From positions 104,659 through 168,658 of the forward strand of contig CAZVQW010000004.1 in NCBI GenBank assembly GCA_964629475.1: DNA of 64,000 nucleotides, read 5' to 3'. Shown here in pieces: positions 9,421 through 18,150 of the stretch (its first letter is position 1; the number at the start of each line of letters is the position of its first letter). The DNA comes from SMWD01 sp964629475. GTDB lineage: Bacteria > Pseudomonadota > Gammaproteobacteria > Steroidobacterales > GCA-2729495. Under the pieces are notes generated by a model that made no database searches, had not been told where the DNA came from, and worked only from the letters and a program-made list of their open reading frames with translations. The position numbers and the translations under genes were made by a program.

Positions 9421-9960
9421 ATGGCAGAAAGATTTGAAAAACTTAATGATAAGCATGTTGAATTTATTAAAAATCAACACCTGTTTTTTGTCGGTAGTGC
9501 CGGTGCGGAAGGCTTTGTCAATGTTTCGCCAAAGGGCATGGACAGTCTCAGGGTTATCGATAGCTCAACGGTTGTGTGGCTAAATCTGACAGGTAGCGGC
9601 AATGAAACGGCAGCTCATGTGCTGGAAAACAAGCGCATGACAATAATGTTTTGCTCATTCGATAAGCATCCTCTGATTCTGAGATTGTATGGTCAGGCAA
9701 AAGCCGTTCATCCCAGGGATAGCGATTGGAAAGATCTGGTCTCACTGTTTCCCGCGTATGGAGGTACGCGGCAGTTCTTTAAGCTTGAACTTGAACTCGT
9801 GCAAACATCATGTGGCTATGCAGTGCCATATTTTGAGTCGAAGGGTGACCGGCCTACCTTGTCAAAATGGGCTGAAAAGCACGGCAGCAAAGGGATCAGG
9901 GAGTATTGGGAAGAGAACAATCGAGTTAGCATGAATGATAAAGAAACCGGAATTTTCTAG
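9421..9960 (+). CDS. Pyridoxamine 5'-phosphate oxidase-like flavin-binding protein
   Basis: A 179-residue protein of the split-barrel PNPOx-like family that usually binds FMN or F420. Family phrases seen are KNQHLFFVGSAGAEGFVNVS, PKGMDSLRVIDSSTVVWLNLTGSGNETAAHVLEN and MTIMFCSFDKHPLILRLYGQAKAVH. It lacks the substrate-binding C-terminus of true PdxH, so pyridoxal phosphate synthesis is not implied; the reaction is unknown. Start chosen at the ATG with GGAG ten bases upstream. It ends one base before the next gene, a GNAT acetyltransferase, so the two are probably co-transcribed. These two genes look more AT-rich than their neighbours, which may indicate later acquisition. Confidence 0.87.
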   Translation: MAERFEKLNDKHVEFIKNQHLFFVGSAGAEGFVNVSPKGMDSLRVIDSSTVVWLNLTGSGNETAAHVLENKRMTIMFCSFDKHPLILRLYGQAKAVHPRDSDWKDLVSLFPAYGGTRQFFKLELELVQTSCGYAVPYFESKGDRPTLSKWAEKHGSKGIREYWEENNRVSMNDKETGIF

Positions 9961-9961
9961 T

Positions 9962-10453
9962 ATGAAAATTGAAGTATCGATAGCCGATTATCTTGATAAG
10001 CAACATGCCGTAGATATCGGCTACCTCATGAATTGCTATGCAGAAGATCCGATGGGCGGGGGGAGTTCTTTGCCCGTTTATGTTCAGGAAAATCTGGCCG
10101 CAGAACTGTCGGAAATTCCGCATGCTTTTAGCTTTATTTGTTATGTGGACGGCAAGCCGGCAGGGTTGGTCAACTGCTTCGGAGCCTTCTCAACCTTCAA
10201 GTGCAAGCCACTTGTCAATGTACACGATGTCATAGTCATCGATAAATTTCGTGGCCTGGGGATAAGCCAGCTTTTGTTGACTAAGGTTGAAGAGCGAGCC
10301 AGGGAAAAGGGATGTTGCAAAATAACTCTCGAGGTTCTGGAGGGCAATCAAGTTGCCAAAAATGCCTATAAGAAGCTTGGCTATGAGGACTTTGAGTTGG
10401 ATCCTGCAATGGGCAAGGCATTGTTCTGGCAAAAGCTCATTGAAAATTGCTAG
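9962..10453 (+). CDS. GNAT-family N-acetyltransferase
   Basis: Acetyl-CoA-dependent acyltransferase of the GNAT superfamily, about 163 residues. Motif A (VNVHDVIVIDKFRGLGISQLLL) carries the acetyl-CoA pyrophosphate loop R-G-L-G-I, and motif B (NAYKKLGYEDFELD) follows the usual VLEGN-x-VAKNAYKKLGY pattern. The substrate cannot be read from sequence. The frame could begin at 9935 inside the previous gene, but the ATG at 9962, immediately after that gene's stop, gives a standard GNAT N-terminus. No hairpin followed by a T tract is seen behind it; the only structure is a T8-loop GCGTG/CACGC near 10515. Confidence 0.86.
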   Translation: MKIEVSIADYLDKQHAVDIGYLMNCYAEDPMGGGSSLPVYVQENLAAELSEIPHAFSFICYVDGKPAGLVNCFGAFSTFKCKPLVNVHDVIVIDKFRGLGISQLLLTKVEERAREKGCCKITLEVLEGNQVAKNAYKKLGYEDFELDPAMGKALFWQKLIENC

Positions 10454-10571
10454 CGCACTGCGTAAGCCTGCTTCCGGGCGTCGCCTTGTGGTGGCGTAAT
10501 CTGAGGTTAAGGCGTGTTTTTTTTCACGCTACCGGTGCCGTGGTGACGGTCAGGTCGGAATAGGCGAGTAA

Positions 10572-12662
10572 CTAGTGCCGATAGGCGATTTCGATGAAGA
10601 ATTCGCGAGTGCGACCCGGAAAATAACGATATGCACCGAATGCGAAGTCTGCCCGGTCGGCGTAGAGTTCATCCGTCACATTGTTCATGCGGCCCGTGAG
10701 CTGCCAGTCGTCTGTGAAACGCCACGAGGCACGCAGATTCAGCAGGTTGTGGCCGTCGTATTTGTGTTCATTGGCGGCATCGAGCCAATAGGAACCCTGA
10801 TGAACGGCCTCGAGTTCGATGCGGCCCCGGCCCCGGTTCCAGCCGGCACGCAGGCTGCCCAGTGTCCGTGGGGCGGTATCGATCTCGTTGCCGGACACGA
10901 TCGTCTCGCCACGTGCTGCGGCGCTGAAGTCGTAGGTATGCCGGGCCCAGGTGCCGGCCACTGCGCCGTAGAGCCCGGAAGCCGTATCACGTGCCTGTGC
11001 CTGTAGTTCGATACCGATGTGCCGGCTCTTGCCGTCACTAATAGTGTTGCGATCCGCATCCTGAAAAATAGTGTTGTGCTTGCGCATGGTGAATGCCGCC
11101 ACTTCGAGCGCAGTGTGTTCGGTTTGCCTGTGCATGCCGATTTCCAGGCTGTCGAGCGTAGTCGTGTCCAGATCGGCAACGTCCTGGTTTTCCTGCAGTC
11201 GATACAGCTCGGTTACTTGCGGTGCACGAAACCCGCGTGACAGCGTAGCGTATGCAGTTATCTGCGGATTGATTCGAAACGACAGCCCGATGTTCGGGGC
11301 CACGTTAAGAAAGTCATCGGTCCGGTCAGCCGGGCGATTATAGCGACATCCCGCGGGGCACGGCGTGCCGTCGTCGCGACTATTGCCATCCGACAAATGA
11401 TTGTCGTAGTCATAATGCAGGTATTCCAGGCGCAAACCGGTCAGCAGCTGCCAGTTCGTGCCGAGCGGAATCTCTATCTGTGCATAGGGTGCCGTCATGA
11501 TGCTGGAGATGTCGAAATCGTAATGCCAGCCTTGCGGCAGCTTGTCGACCAGAAACGGCGGGCTGGTTGTCGGTTGCGCCTGATACTGCCTGATGAAGCC
11601 ATCCATGATTTCGAGATCGAGGCCCGCCGTTACAGTCGAGGTGCCCCATGGGCGCATAGTAGTCAGGATCATGCCGCCTGACACCTGACCATTTTCTTCC
11701 AGCGGTTGGCCCGGCAGGAAGTGCATCAGGAAGTTCATATCGGAGTGTCGCAGGTAGAACCAGGCATCCGTACCGTGCCACGCATGGTTGGCGTCGGGGG
11801 TCCAGCGAACCGACAGGCGCTGACTGTCGGCTTCGCGAAATGCCTCGGGATTCTCGTTACCGATGCGTAAGTCCGGGTCCTTATAGGCATCCTCACCGTA
11901 AATAAAACCGGCCGTGTCCTGATCGAGATTCTGCGTGCTGAGCGTCCAGCTCAGCTTGCTGTTCGATAGCGATTGGTTCAGGCGTACAAAACCTTTCTGC
12001 TGGCGATACCCGGAGTCAACCCGGAAGCCGTCATAATGGTCTGCCAGTATGCCGAAGGTCAGGTTGTTGTGGCCGATGCTGCCGTCCCAGCCTAATTTGC
12101 CTCGATAGTATTCATCGGGTCCGAGCGTGGCGCTACCGGTCCAGCCGGGCGAGTCGCCCGGTACCGGCAACAGGATATTCATCGTGCCGTGCAGCCCGTT
12201 CGAACCGTACAGTGCATTCGATGGGCCGCGGATGACCTCGATTGAGCGGCTGATTTCAGACGGCAGCTCGAATAGCTCGTTGATGTTGCAAAAGCCGGTC
12301 GGGCGAGTCGGTATGTTGTCTTCGAGAATCAGAAAAGCGCCGCACGCGCCGGGGCCGGTCAGGACCGGTGAGCGAATCGCCGGTAACGTTTCCTGGCCGC
12401 TGCCGCGCGTCAGCCAGGTCCCGGCCACCTGGGTGCCGAGTTCATGAATATGTTGAGGATTGGTGATGCGAATGCGGTCAGTCGACAAGCGAGCCGTGTT
12501 GCCGGTGAGTTCAAGGATTGGTGTACTGGTTTTTGTTGCAGTGACAACAACTTCGTCAGCCGATGGTGTACCGAACACGACATTTGGCAGTGCAAATGTG
12601 ATCAGGGCGAGCAGAACGGAAATTGGAAAAATCAGAGCCAGACCCCGATTTTGACTAAACAT
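10572..12662 (-). CDS. TonB-dependent outer-membrane receptor
   Basis: Outer-membrane active transporter of about 696 residues. A signal peptide (MFSQNRGLALIFPISVLLAL...) is followed by a TonB-box-like DEVVVTATKT, a plug domain (ELGTQVAGTWLTRGSGQETL, GACGAFLILEDNIPTRPTGF, SIEVIRGPSNALYGSNGLHG) and a C-terminal 22-strand barrel with family phrases NIGLSFRINPQITAYATLSRGFRAPQVTELY and NNVTDELYADRADFAFGAYRYFPGRTREF. Two cysteines in the plug (GACGAFL and GFCN) may form a disulfide. The protein ends AYRH rather than with an aromatic residue. A TTG further upstream (12722) also keeps the frame open, but the ATG gives a clean signal peptide. Ligand unknown: no siderophore, cobalamin or sugar genes adjoin it. 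Confidence 0.92.
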   Translation of the reverse strand: MFSQNRGLALIFPISVLLALITFALPNVVFGTPSADEVVVTATKTSTPILELTGNTARLSTDRIRITNPQHIHELGTQVAGTWLTRGSGQETLPAIRSPVLTGPGACGAFLILEDNIPTRPTGFCNINELFELPSEISRSIEVIRGPSNALYGSNGLHGTMNILLPVPGDSPGWTGSATLGPDEYYRGKLGWDGSIGHNNLTFGILADHYDGFRVDSGYRQQKGFVRLNQSLSNSKLSWTLSTQNLDQDTAGFIYGEDAYKDPDLRIGNENPEAFREADSQRLSVRWTPDANHAWHGTDAWFYLRHSDMNFLMHFLPGQPLEENGQVSGGMILTTMRPWGTSTVTAGLDLEIMDGFIRQYQAQPTTSPPFLVDKLPQGWHYDFDISSIMTAPYAQIEIPLGTNWQLLTGLRLEYLHYDYDNHLSDGNSRDDGTPCPAGCRYNRPADRTDDFLNVAPNIGLSFRINPQITAYATLSRGFRAPQVTELYRLQENQDVADLDTTTLDSLEIGMHRQTEHTALEVAAFTMRKHNTIFQDADRNTISDGKSRHIGIELQAQARDTASGLYGAVAGTWARHTYDFSAAARGETIVSGNEIDTAPRTLGSLRAGWNRGRGRIELEAVHQGSYWLDAANEHKYDGHNLLNLRASWRFTDDWQLTGRMNNVTDELYADRADFAFGAYRYFPGRTREFFIEIAYRH

Positions 12663-12756
12663 TGCGGGGTTTGAGCCTGATTTTCCCCAATAAACCTCGG
12701 TTTGACCGCATATCTTTTGCAAAGGATGAGTTAGCGTATGAATGGTTTATGGCGTA

Positions 12757-12814
12757 GCGCCGGTGTTGACTTTCGGCGTCTATTGCGACCGAATAGCCAT
12801 TGAAAGTCAACCGG
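12757..12814. promoter_or_regulatory. Long inverted repeat between divergent genes
   Basis: Between the receptor gene and the large ATPase gene, CCGGTGTTGACTTTC faces GAAAGTCAACCGG, and inside them CTATT faces AATAG around GCGACC, giving one long, slightly bulged hairpin. It lies about 25 bp before the ATPase start and about 95 bp before the receptor start. It could be an operator for a dimeric regulator or an RNA hairpin in the ATPase leader; the sequence does not decide. Confidence 0.6.
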
Positions 12815-12838
12815 TAATCGGTATTTCATCAAGGTGAC

Positions 12839-15800
12839 ATGACCAGCGAGAAACGCAACAGCAAGTTTTACGTAGTCGGCGGGCCGGTTCAGCCCGGCCG
12901 GGAATGCTGCATTGTGCGTGATTCGGACATGCAGCTTTACGCGCGTCTCAGCGAGGACGAATACTGTTACGTTCTGGCGCCGGCACACGAGGGCAAGACG
13001 ACGCTGATGGCGAATACGGCGACCCGTATGCGTGCCGAGGGCATTCGTGTCGCGACTGTCGATCTCGCTCAGATCAGCAGCCGGGATATGAAGGATGATG
13101 TTGGTCGCTGGTATTACAGCTTCGCGTATCGCATTGTGCGGGAATTGCGCATCCGTTCAGACCTGCAGACATGGTGGCAGGAGCGCAGTGGCCTGACCAT
13201 CATGCAACGGCTGCGCGAATTTTTCCTCGAAGTCGTGTTAGCTGACAGGGATGAGCCGGTCGTCATATTTATTGATCGGATCGAAACGGCACTCGGAGAG
13301 GCCATTGCCAAGCAACTGTTGGCGGCCATCCGCGCCTGTTACGATGCGCGCGCAACCGAGCCCAGGTACCAGCATCTGACATTTGCATTGCTTGGTTCGG
13401 TCTCCGTCGGTCAACGGATTCCGGATGGCCATGACTCGCCGTTTGATATCGGTACGGCGATTGAACTCGATGATTTCGAGTTGCCCGAGTTACGCCGGCT
13501 GGCCGCCGGACTTGGCGTGGATCAGCAGGCAGCTACGCGCATGACTCAGGCAGTCTGGGATTGGACGAGTGGCCAGCCGTATCTGAGCCAAAAGATTTTT
13601 CGTGCGCTGGCGAGACGAACGAGCAGTGAATTGACGGAGGAACTCGTCGACGAAGTTGTCGAGACGTTGTTTCTGACGCCAAACGGTCCGCGTGATGAGC
13701 CGCATTTGTCGGCAGTTTCCCGGGAATTTCTGCGCAGTGCGGGTGGTCGAAGTGCGCGCCTCAATTTGTGTCGGCGTATCTACAAGGGCAGGCATATCAC
13801 GGCAGATCCGGGTATCGATGTTCATCGTGATCTGTTGCTGACCGGTCTCGTCGTCATCGATTCGGATGGTTTTTTCGCAGTACGTAACCGAATCTATAAG
13901 ACAGCGTTCTCACAGCAATGGGTCGGCCAGAATCAGCCGTTCGGCTGGAAGGGAGCGGCGATTGCGGCAGCCATCGCCGTCATTTGCGTGGCCGCACCGA
14001 TCTGGTACACGACATCTCTGCCGCAGCCCTATATCCAGGTTCTGACGGCGCCGAATCAGGATTATGTGTCGGCACTCGAGTCTTATCGACGATTGAGTTT
14101 TCTGCCGGGTTTCGGTGACATGGCCGACAATCTGTTTGCCGACTACCTCGTGCAACAGAGTCGCAGCGCTAACCGGCTCGCCGAAGTTGAACGTTTCAGC
14201 GAGAGTCTCGTGGAAATCACGGATCGGCCGCTGGTCGGCAGTCAGATGCTGGCTGAGTTCTGGGAGCGTCGTGTTGCGAAATCGATGCATCGCGGTGAAC
14301 GCGATGTTGCATTGCTTTTTGCCACACGCATGCTTGCCGAGCCGACGCCGGAGCGCCGGCAACTTGCAGCTGAACTGCTCGGCCGTGATTTCGACATGTT
14401 GTACGGGACGTTTCGTACTCCACGACCGTTGCAGGCGATCGAGCTCGATTCGGCATCCGGCCTGATCACGACTCTTGATGCGCAGCACCAGGTTGATGTG
14501 CTGCACATAGCTGATAGTGGGCTGCAACGTATCCAGCAATTTGCATTACTGGCAGAAGAGATAATTCCGCTGCAACGTCGGCTCATTTATGAGGGTGCAG
14601 CAAGCGGCAAGCGACTGGTATTAACGATTCATACCGATCATCTGCGACCGACTGATGTCATGGTCGGTTTGCGTGCGCCGTCAGGGCGTGAGGTGCAACT
14701 GGGCCTCGCGCAGGTCACGGCGGGGGAAGAGGGGGTCTATCATTTTGATTCACGTCGGGATGAAGCGTTGGCGGCGTTACTCGAAGAAGACATTCATGGC
14801 ACATGGACAGCAAATTTTACGGACAATATTCAGGGTGTTATTGGTCATCTGCTCAGCTGGGAAATTCGTATTGATAACACGGTTGCGACACTACCGGCCG
14901 GCGTGATACCGGAGACCAGTGCAATCCCGGAACCCGGTGTGGCGCGGCAGTTACATAGTGTGTTGTCACCGGGCGGTCGACGGGCGCTGACCTGGCCGTC
15001 AGATCCGCTGGTGCGAGGAGATTTGCTTGTCTGGGATGTCGCAGGTGGTGAGATTCTTGCCCGTATTCCACGTCCCGCTAACTTCTCTTCGGCCCGTTTT
15101 GCGTTGGGCCACGATGCAGTCTTTATTACGGCCGGCAGCACGATCGACTTTCTTGATATTGCAACCGGGAAGCTGTTGACGGAGTTGACGATCGAACCGT
15201 CGTTCGAGCCCGTGCTGTCCGACAACGGTCGGTTCCTGATCGTCGATATGGTCCTGCGCGCCGGGGATAATGAGTTATCGGTCTGGGATCTCGATACACC
15301 TGCAGAGATCGGGAGTCTCGTGACCGGCGGCGTTGCCGATCTCGTCGCGGCCGATCCGTTGGGGCGATTCATGGCTGTCAGTGACGGGGATCGACTGGTT
15401 CGTCTGTGGTCTGTTCGCGACGGCGAGTTGATCGGTGAGTATGAACATGCCGCGAAACCCATGAGTATTCAGTTCGATGCGACCGGCCGCTGGCTGATGA
15501 CACAGGATGCGGCAAATGGTTTTCGGGTTTGGCCGGTTGACGGTTCGCTGCAGCCGGTCTTCACGCGCCGTGGCGCCGGTCCATGGGATGCAAGTATCTC
15601 TGCTACGTCTCTGCTGCTCGGTTCGCTCGATCGCGGCTATGAGTTGATAGATCTCAACAGTGGCCACATCAAGGATGATGTTTTCAGTCATGGTATTCCA
15701 ACCGCACGCAAGAATCCGGATCGTTATACCTCTCACACGTTGCTTGCGTCCGAGCATGGGTTTGCTGCCACCTATGACGGCCGTCAGGCGCTGAAGATCT

Positions 15801-16858
15801 GGCGCCTGCCGCCGCAATTTTCTGCTGTGCCGGGCGAAGATACAGCACCTGACATTGCAGCATTACCGGCTAACAGCAGTGCCGCGGCAATCAGTCCCGA
15901 TGCGCGGCACATCGCATTGGCGACCTATGATGGCGATGTGCTGATTCTTCCGGTTGGCGAGCAGGCGCTCGTACTGCCGGGCAGTACTCCGCGGCCGGGT
16001 TTTATCGGTCATCTGGATCCGATTACACTCGTCACGTTCAGCTCAACCGGCAATCTCGTTGCCAGTGGCTCATTAGACGGCGGCATCCGGGTCTGGGAAG
16101 CTGCATCCGGCGCGCCACGCAGTTTCTTTTCCGGTCATGCCGATGGCACGGTTCATGACATTGTGTTTTCATCGGATGACCGGTTTATATTCTCGGCGAG
16201 TCGTCGCTCGGTTATCGTCATTGACACGACAAACGGCGATGTACTTGCCCAGTTGCAGATCCAGGGTGAGCAACCACAACTTGTGGTCAGCGCTGACGGG
16301 AAGCGAGTCTATATCGCCGGTGACCGGGGTGGGCTGACGCGTTGGTTATGGCGCAGTGATATCGTTGAATCACTGATTGCACCCGGTGCGGGGATTCGTC
16401 ACATCGCAGTCGATCGGAGCGAAACGTTACTTGCGACAGTCGACATGAAAAACCAGGTTCGTGCCTGGGATCTCACGTCGATGGTGCCACGAGAAAAACG
16501 AATCCGGACCGCTGCTGCAGTCGATCGCTTGTCAATTGCGGTGGATGGCAGCCAGGTCTTTGTGCAGTCCGGCGTCTGGTTGAACTTGCTGTCGGTTGCC
16601 GAAGACGGGTTGCGATTCGAAGCGACGCGGTTACTGGACAGCACGCCTGCTGCGGTCGCATTGGCAGACGCAGGTCTGGAGGTTAATGTATTGACGCAAC
16701 CGTCGGCATCGATGCCCAGGGTCGGGCTAATCCGCATGTCTGTACCGGATGCCGTACCGCTGGACGAGCCGCTGGATCGGTTGATCACCGATGTCGAATC
16801 ACGGTTAAGCCTGACGCTGGACAAGTGGGGGAATGCGCAGCCGTTGTACCGGCGGTAG
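12839..16858 (+). CDS. P-loop ATPase / membrane segment / P-domain / WD40 fusion protein
   Basis: A 1339-residue multidomain protein. Residues ~10-360 are an AAA/STAND-type ATPase: Walker A APAHEGKTTLM (~47-57), Walker B VVIFIDRIE (~141-149), then a helical part with WDWTSGQPYLSQKIF, close to the AAA-like domains fused to WD40 proteins in cyanobacteria. One hydrophobic segment (~371-390) follows. Residues ~575-678 resemble the proprotein-convertase P-domain (LVLTIHTDHLRPTDVMVGLR, GTWTANFTDNIQGVIGHLLS). From ~700 on there are WD40 blades, the clearest being HLDPITLVTFSSTGNLVASG and SLDGGIRVWEAASG. Start ATG has AAGGTGA just upstream. Function unknown; the layout suggests an ATP-driven sensor with its propeller across the inner membrane, but orientation is inferred. 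Confidence 0.85.
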   Translation: MTSEKRNSKFYVVGGPVQPGRECCIVRDSDMQLYARLSEDEYCYVLAPAHEGKTTLMANTATRMRAEGIRVATVDLAQISSRDMKDDVGRWYYSFAYRIVRELRIRSDLQTWWQERSGLTIMQRLREFFLEVVLADRDEPVVIFIDRIETALGEAIAKQLLAAIRACYDARATEPRYQHLTFALLGSVSVGQRIPDGHDSPFDIGTAIELDDFELPELRRLAAGLGVDQQAATRMTQAVWDWTSGQPYLSQKIFRALARRTSSELTEELVDEVVETLFLTPNGPRDEPHLSAVSREFLRSAGGRSARLNLCRRIYKGRHITADPGIDVHRDLLLTGLVVIDSDGFFAVRNRIYKTAFSQQWVGQNQPFGWKGAAIAAAIAVICVAAPIWYTTSLPQPYIQVLTAPNQDYVSALESYRRLSFLPGFGDMADNLFADYLVQQSRSANRLAEVERFSESLVEITDRPLVGSQMLAEFWERRVAKSMHRGERDVALLFATRMLAEPTPERRQLAAELLGRDFDMLYGTFRTPRPLQAIELDSASGLITTLDAQHQVDVLHIADSGLQRIQQFALLAEEIIPLQRRLIYEGAASGKRLVLTIHTDHLRPTDVMVGLRAPSGREVQLGLAQVTAGEEGVYHFDSRRDEALAALLEEDIHGTWTANFTDNIQGVIGHLLSWEIRIDNTVATLPAGVIPETSAIPEPGVARQLHSVLSPGGRRALTWPSDPLVRGDLLVWDVAGGEILARIPRPANFSSARFALGHDAVFITAGSTIDFLDIATGKLLTELTIEPSFEPVLSDNGRFLIVDMVLRAGDNELSVWDLDTPAEIGSLVTGGVADLVAADPLGRFMAVSDGDRLVRLWSVRDGELIGEYEHAAKPMSIQFDATGRWLMTQDAANGFRVWPVDGSLQPVFTRRGAGPWDASISATSLLLGSLDRGYELIDLNSGHIKDDVFSHGIPTARKNPDRYTSHTLLASEHGFAATYDGRQALKIWRLPPQFSAVPGEDTAPDIAALPANSSAAAISPDARHIALATYDGDVLILPVGEQALVLPGSTPRPGFIGHLDPITLVTFSSTGNLVASGSLDGGIRVWEAASGAPRSFFSGHADGTVHDIVFSSDDRFIFSASRRSVIVIDTTNGDVLAQLQIQGEQPQLVVSADGKRVYIAGDRGGLTRWLWRSDIVESLIAPGAGIRHIAVDRSETLLATVDMKNQVRAWDLTSMVPREKRIRTAAAVDRLSIAVDGSQVFVQSGVWLNLLSVAEDGLRFEATRLLDSTPAAVALADAGLEVNVLTQPSASMPRVGLIRMSVPDAVPLDEPLDRLITDVESRLSLTLDKWGNAQPLYRR

Positions 16859-16861
16859 CGT

Positions 16862-16919
16862 TGTGGGAGCGGCTTTAGCCGCGATTAGAGTTTGAATCGC
16901 GGCTAAAGCCGCTCCCACA
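16862..16919. repeat. REP-type inverted pair (GTGG foot)
   Basis: Facing copies of TGTGGGAGCGGCTTTAGCCG separated by about 14 bp, in the short gap between two converging stop codons. It is the GTGG-footed version of the repeat family seen at 3700 and is nearly the same unit as at 55073. As a strong hairpin between converging genes it may also act as a bidirectional terminator or mRNA end protector. Confidence 0.88.
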
Positions 16920-16930
16920 GAGGAGCTGAT

Positions 16931-17998
16931 TCAGGGCATTTCCTTGACATGCAGGTCTCTTTGCGGGAATGGGATCTGGATACCGGATTCAGCAAATTGA
17001 CGATAAATCTCGCAGTTGAGATCGTGCACGATGAGACCGCGTAATATTGGTTGATCGATCCAGCACAACAGATCAAAGTCGAGACTCGATTCGCCGAATC
17101 GTCGGAATCGTACACGGGGCTCGGGAAATTTCAGTATGCGGTCGTGCGAGGTAGCGATCTGCTCAAGAATTTGCATGACCTTCTCAATATCCGAGCCATA
17201 GGCGACACCGACGCTGGCGCGTACGCGAAAGCGCTTGGGAGGGCCGCCGGCCTCGTTGATAATTGTCGCGTTGCCCATGACGCTGTTCGGTATCGAGATT
17301 TCGACATCGTCGCGCGTCAACAGGCGCGTACTGCGCAGGCCGATGTGCGTGACTTCGCCGCGCTCACCGCTGTCGATGATGATAACGTCACCAATCCGGT
17401 AGGGCTTGTCCGCAAGGATCGCGACGCCGGCGAACAGATTCGACAGTGTATCCTGCGCCGCGAAACTCAGCGCCAGACCAACAATACCGGCAGATGCGAC
17501 GAGCCCGGTTACGTTAATGTCCCAGGCAACCATGATCGTGTATACGCCGGCCAGGAACAGCAGGACTGCAATCGCATTCTTGAGTAGTGGTTCTGTAGTC
17601 GGTTGTACGAATTCGAAGCGTCGTTTGTGACCGCTCATTGCCGTCAACAGTAATTTTGACCCCCGCAGTGCGAAAACCAGCCAGACAAAAACCAGTATGG
17701 TTTTAATGATAGCGCCGATGATATTTTGCAGAGCCTGTTCCAGGCCGATGACGTCGAGTGCAATAAAGAGTCCGATGCTGGAAACCGTGGCAAATATCGG
17801 CCGGTGTAGAAACGATATGAATTGATCGTCTACGTTAGTCTCGGTGCGGGCGGCGAGACGCTTGATCGTGCGGCTGAACAGGAAATCGATGAACTTAGCC
17901 AGGACGAGCGAGATACTGATGACAATGAGCGCGACCAGGAAGGGATACGGTTCCAACAGTGAGTAACCGTCATTTGCCAAACTGATGACTTCGTCCAT
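16931..17998 (-). CDS. Small-conductance mechanosensitive channel (MscS family)
   Basis: Inner-membrane channel that opens under membrane tension and protects against hypo-osmotic shock. The 355-residue protein has four to five hydrophobic segments; the pore-lining helix and following beta domain are recognisable in LVASAGIVGLALSFAAQDTL, SNLFAGVAILADKPYRIGDV and VEISIPNSVMGNATIINEAG. It is longer at the N-terminus than E. coli MscS (286), as in MscM/YnaI-type relatives. The start at 17998 has AAGGA upstream and avoids a non-family extension that begins at 18091. It converges with the WD40 fusion gene across a REP pair. Confidence 0.93.
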   Translation of the reverse strand: MDEVISLANDGYSLLEPYPFLVALIVISISLVLAKFIDFLFSRTIKRLAARTETNVDDQFISFLHRPIFATVSSIGLFIALDVIGLEQALQNIIGAIIKTILVFVWLVFALRGSKLLLTAMSGHKRRFEFVQPTTEPLLKNAIAVLLFLAGVYTIMVAWDINVTGLVASAGIVGLALSFAAQDTLSNLFAGVAILADKPYRIGDVIIIDSGERGEVTHIGLRSTRLLTRDDVEISIPNSVMGNATIINEAGGPPKRFRVRASVGVAYGSDIEKVMQILEQIATSHDRILKFPEPRVRFRRFGESSLDFDLLCWIDQPILRGLIVHDLNCEIYRQFAESGIQIPFPQRDLHVKEMP

Positions 17999-18150
17999 TT
18001 TGGAGAGGGTTCCTTGGCGGGTTGTGGGAGGTGGTGGGGCCGAACCGATAATATCACTCCACACTACATGGAATAAAAAAACGGCCCACATCGGTGATGT
18101 GGGCCGTTCATTTAAACATTTCGTCCCTCTTGATGAGAGTCGAAATAAAA

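Noticed and set aside
12663..12838. Possible cobalamin riboswitch upstream of the TonB receptor
   Set aside because: The conserved B12-box and core elements of the aptamer are missing; only a long inverted repeat is present.
13910..14586. Long antisense frames within the WD40 fusion gene
   Set aside because: They mirror the coding strand of a clearly conserved protein and carry no domain content.
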